The notes beneath the pieces were generated by a model. It saw only the letters and a program-made list of their open reading frames with translations. It was not told the origin of the DNA and searched no databases. A DNA stretch of 64,000 nucleotides from contig BJOX01000197.1 in assembly GCA_009731375.1 (NCBI GenBank), forward strand, positions 202,438 to 266,437, in the 5' to 3' direction. Both the position numbers and the translations under genes were made by a program. Shown piece after piece: positions 56,365 through 64,000 of this stretch. Position 1 is the stretch's first letter. Each line of letters opens with the position of its first letter. This DNA comes from Paulinella micropora. Its lineage: Eukaryota > Cercozoa > Imbricatea > Euglyphida.

Positions 56365-56486
56365 TAATACATATATATATATATACATATATGTACATAC
56401 ATACATATATACATACATACATACATACAGCATGCATGCATATATGCATGCATGCATACATACACACACATACATACATACATACA

Positions 56487-56561
<75 letters not shown>

Positions 56562-56690
56562 TACATACATACATACATACACATACATACATACATACAT
56601 ACATACATTTATATATATATATGTATATATATAATTAATAATAATAATAATAATAGTAATAATAATAATAATAATAATAATAGTGTATCT
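56221..56690. repeat. TACA/TA/AAT arrays
   Basis: Tetramer, TA and AAT arrays. Confidence 0.95.
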
Positions 56691-56785
56691 AGTGTATCTC
56701 CTGCCAATTGCTGAGCCAAAAGGCCATGTGCATCCAGTCCTCCATTCCATAAGGAAAGTCTCCACACCAATCGGTGGAATAAAGG
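56691..56785 (-). repeat. Repeat family B, end fragment
   Basis: Reverse complement of the last ~95 bp of family B, cut by gap 56786-57281. Confidence 0.85.
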
Positions 56786-57281
56786 NNNNNNNNNNNNNNN
56801 NNNNNNNNNNNNNNNNNNNNNNNNNNNNNNNNNNNNNNNNNNNNNNNNNNNNNNNNNNNNNNNNNNNNNNNNNNNNNNNNNNNNNNNNNNNNNNNNNNNN
56901 NNNNNNNNNNNNNNNNNNNNNNNNNNNNNNNNNNNNNNNNNNNNNNNNNNNNNNNNNNNNNNNNNNNNNNNNNNNNNNNNNNNNNNNNNNNNNNNNNNNN
57001 NNNNNNNNNNNNNNNNNNNNNNNNNNNNNNNNNNNNNNNNNNNNNNNNNNNNNNNNNNNNNNNNNNNNNNNNNNNNNNNNNNNNNNNNNNNNNNNNNNNN
57101 NNNNNNNNNNNNNNNNNNNNNNNNNNNNNNNNNNNNNNNNNNNNNNNNNNNNNNNNNNNNNNNNNNNNNNNNNNNNNNNNNNNNNNNNNNNNNNNNNNNN
57201 NNNNNNNNNNNNNNNNNNNNNNNNNNNNNNNNNNNNNNNNNNNNNNNNNNNNNNNNNNNNNNNNNNNNNNNNNNNNNNNNN
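56786..57281. other. Assembly gap (N)
   Basis: N run between repeat B and repeat C. Confidence 0.99.
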
Positions 57282-57458
57282 GAGCTGCCTCGAAACCCCA
57301 CCCATAACAATCTGGTGTCTGCTGGGTCCTGGGCTATCAACCAGCATATGCGGAGTTTAAGATCTTTTACGCGCGCAACGACCCTCCTCCCCAGCATCTA
57401 CCACCAAAGGGTTATGAGTTGGCGTCACAGTTTAACGCCTTGAGGCCATTGGGCTGAA
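57282..57458 (+). repeat. Repeat family C, end fragment
   Basis: Matches 50035-50212 in reverse complement and ends 'ccattgggctg' at an AAT array. Confidence 0.85.
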
Positions 57459-57459
57459 T

Positions 57460-57500
57460 AATAATAATAATAATAATAATATATAAATATATATATATGT

Positions 57501-57547
<47 letters not shown>

Positions 57548-57665
57548 CGTACGTACGTACATACGTACGTACGTATGTATATACATACATACATACATAC
57601 ACCCATACATACATACATACATACCTACTACATACATACATACATACATACACACATGGTTGCAT
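57460..57665. repeat. AAT, TA and TACA/TACG arrays
   Basis: Arrays just upstream of the next gene's ATG. Confidence 0.95.
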
Positions 57666-57729
57666 ACATACATGTCACTCAATTTGTGTATTTAAATTAA
57701 CGTTTATGTATGAATGTATATAGCTTACC

Positions 57730-64000
<6,271 letters not shown>

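Overview
The window is eukaryotic nuclear DNA. Genes are broken into short exons by GT-AG introns, there are AATAAA signals behind two genes, and there are tRNA-derived SINEs, LINE and LTR relics and a MITE. I see no operons, ribosome binding sites or prokaryotic genes. A protist or alga is my guess: the EMC7 protein reads closer to plant than to animal versions, and short-array density is extreme. I cannot name the species. At least fifteen long N gaps (about 6 kb) interrupt the sequence.

About half of the window is microsatellite: ATT/AAT, TATC/GATA, TACC, TACA/GTAT, TC/GA, CTT/GAA, TAG, TTTA and TTATG/CTATG pentamers. Nearly all long low-complexity reading frames (poly-L, YLSI, YVCM, HTYI, RERE and similar) are artefacts of these arrays.

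Layout. 1-7.2 kb: interspersed repeats, a LINE endonuclease relic (minus strand, 3.1-4.3 kb) and arrays. 7.3-11.4 kb: a complete ten-exon EMC7 gene whose phases all close to a 186-residue protein. 12.4-16.4 kb: a multi-exon DNA N6/N4-methyltransferase-like gene with one in-frame TAG and paired 1-base frameshifts; ten copies of the palindrome TTTTATGCATAAAA (or near matches) lie in its introns and downstream. 17.2-18.5 kb: a converging damaged ORF of unknown function. 19.1-19.5 kb: an interleaved A-B-A'-B' inverted repeat. 20.4-30.6 kb: SINEs, three other repeat families, gaps and arrays. 30.7-36.7 kb: a proline-rich, RS/RD/RE-rich protein gene with a C-terminal SAM-like domain. 36.8-45.5 kb: a MITE and a nest of Copia-like LTR elements, including a compact one with a CCCH-finger Gag and a half-tRNA(iMet) primer site, plus an RT relic. 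46-57.5 kb: a 1.5 kb pure purine tract, more SINE/repeat modules and arrays. 57.7-64 kb: the 5' half of a second phase-consistent multi-exon gene, probably a membrane protein, running off the right edge.

The most unusual signal is that exon edges with their splice sites are copied into the neighbouring microsatellite introns. EMC7 exon 8's 3' end plus donor occurs four times, the 59.4 kb exon's 3' end plus donor four times, and EMC7 exon 3's acceptor plus 5' end twice. A second candidate system is the methyltransferase-like gene with its dispersed ATGCAT-centred palindromes.
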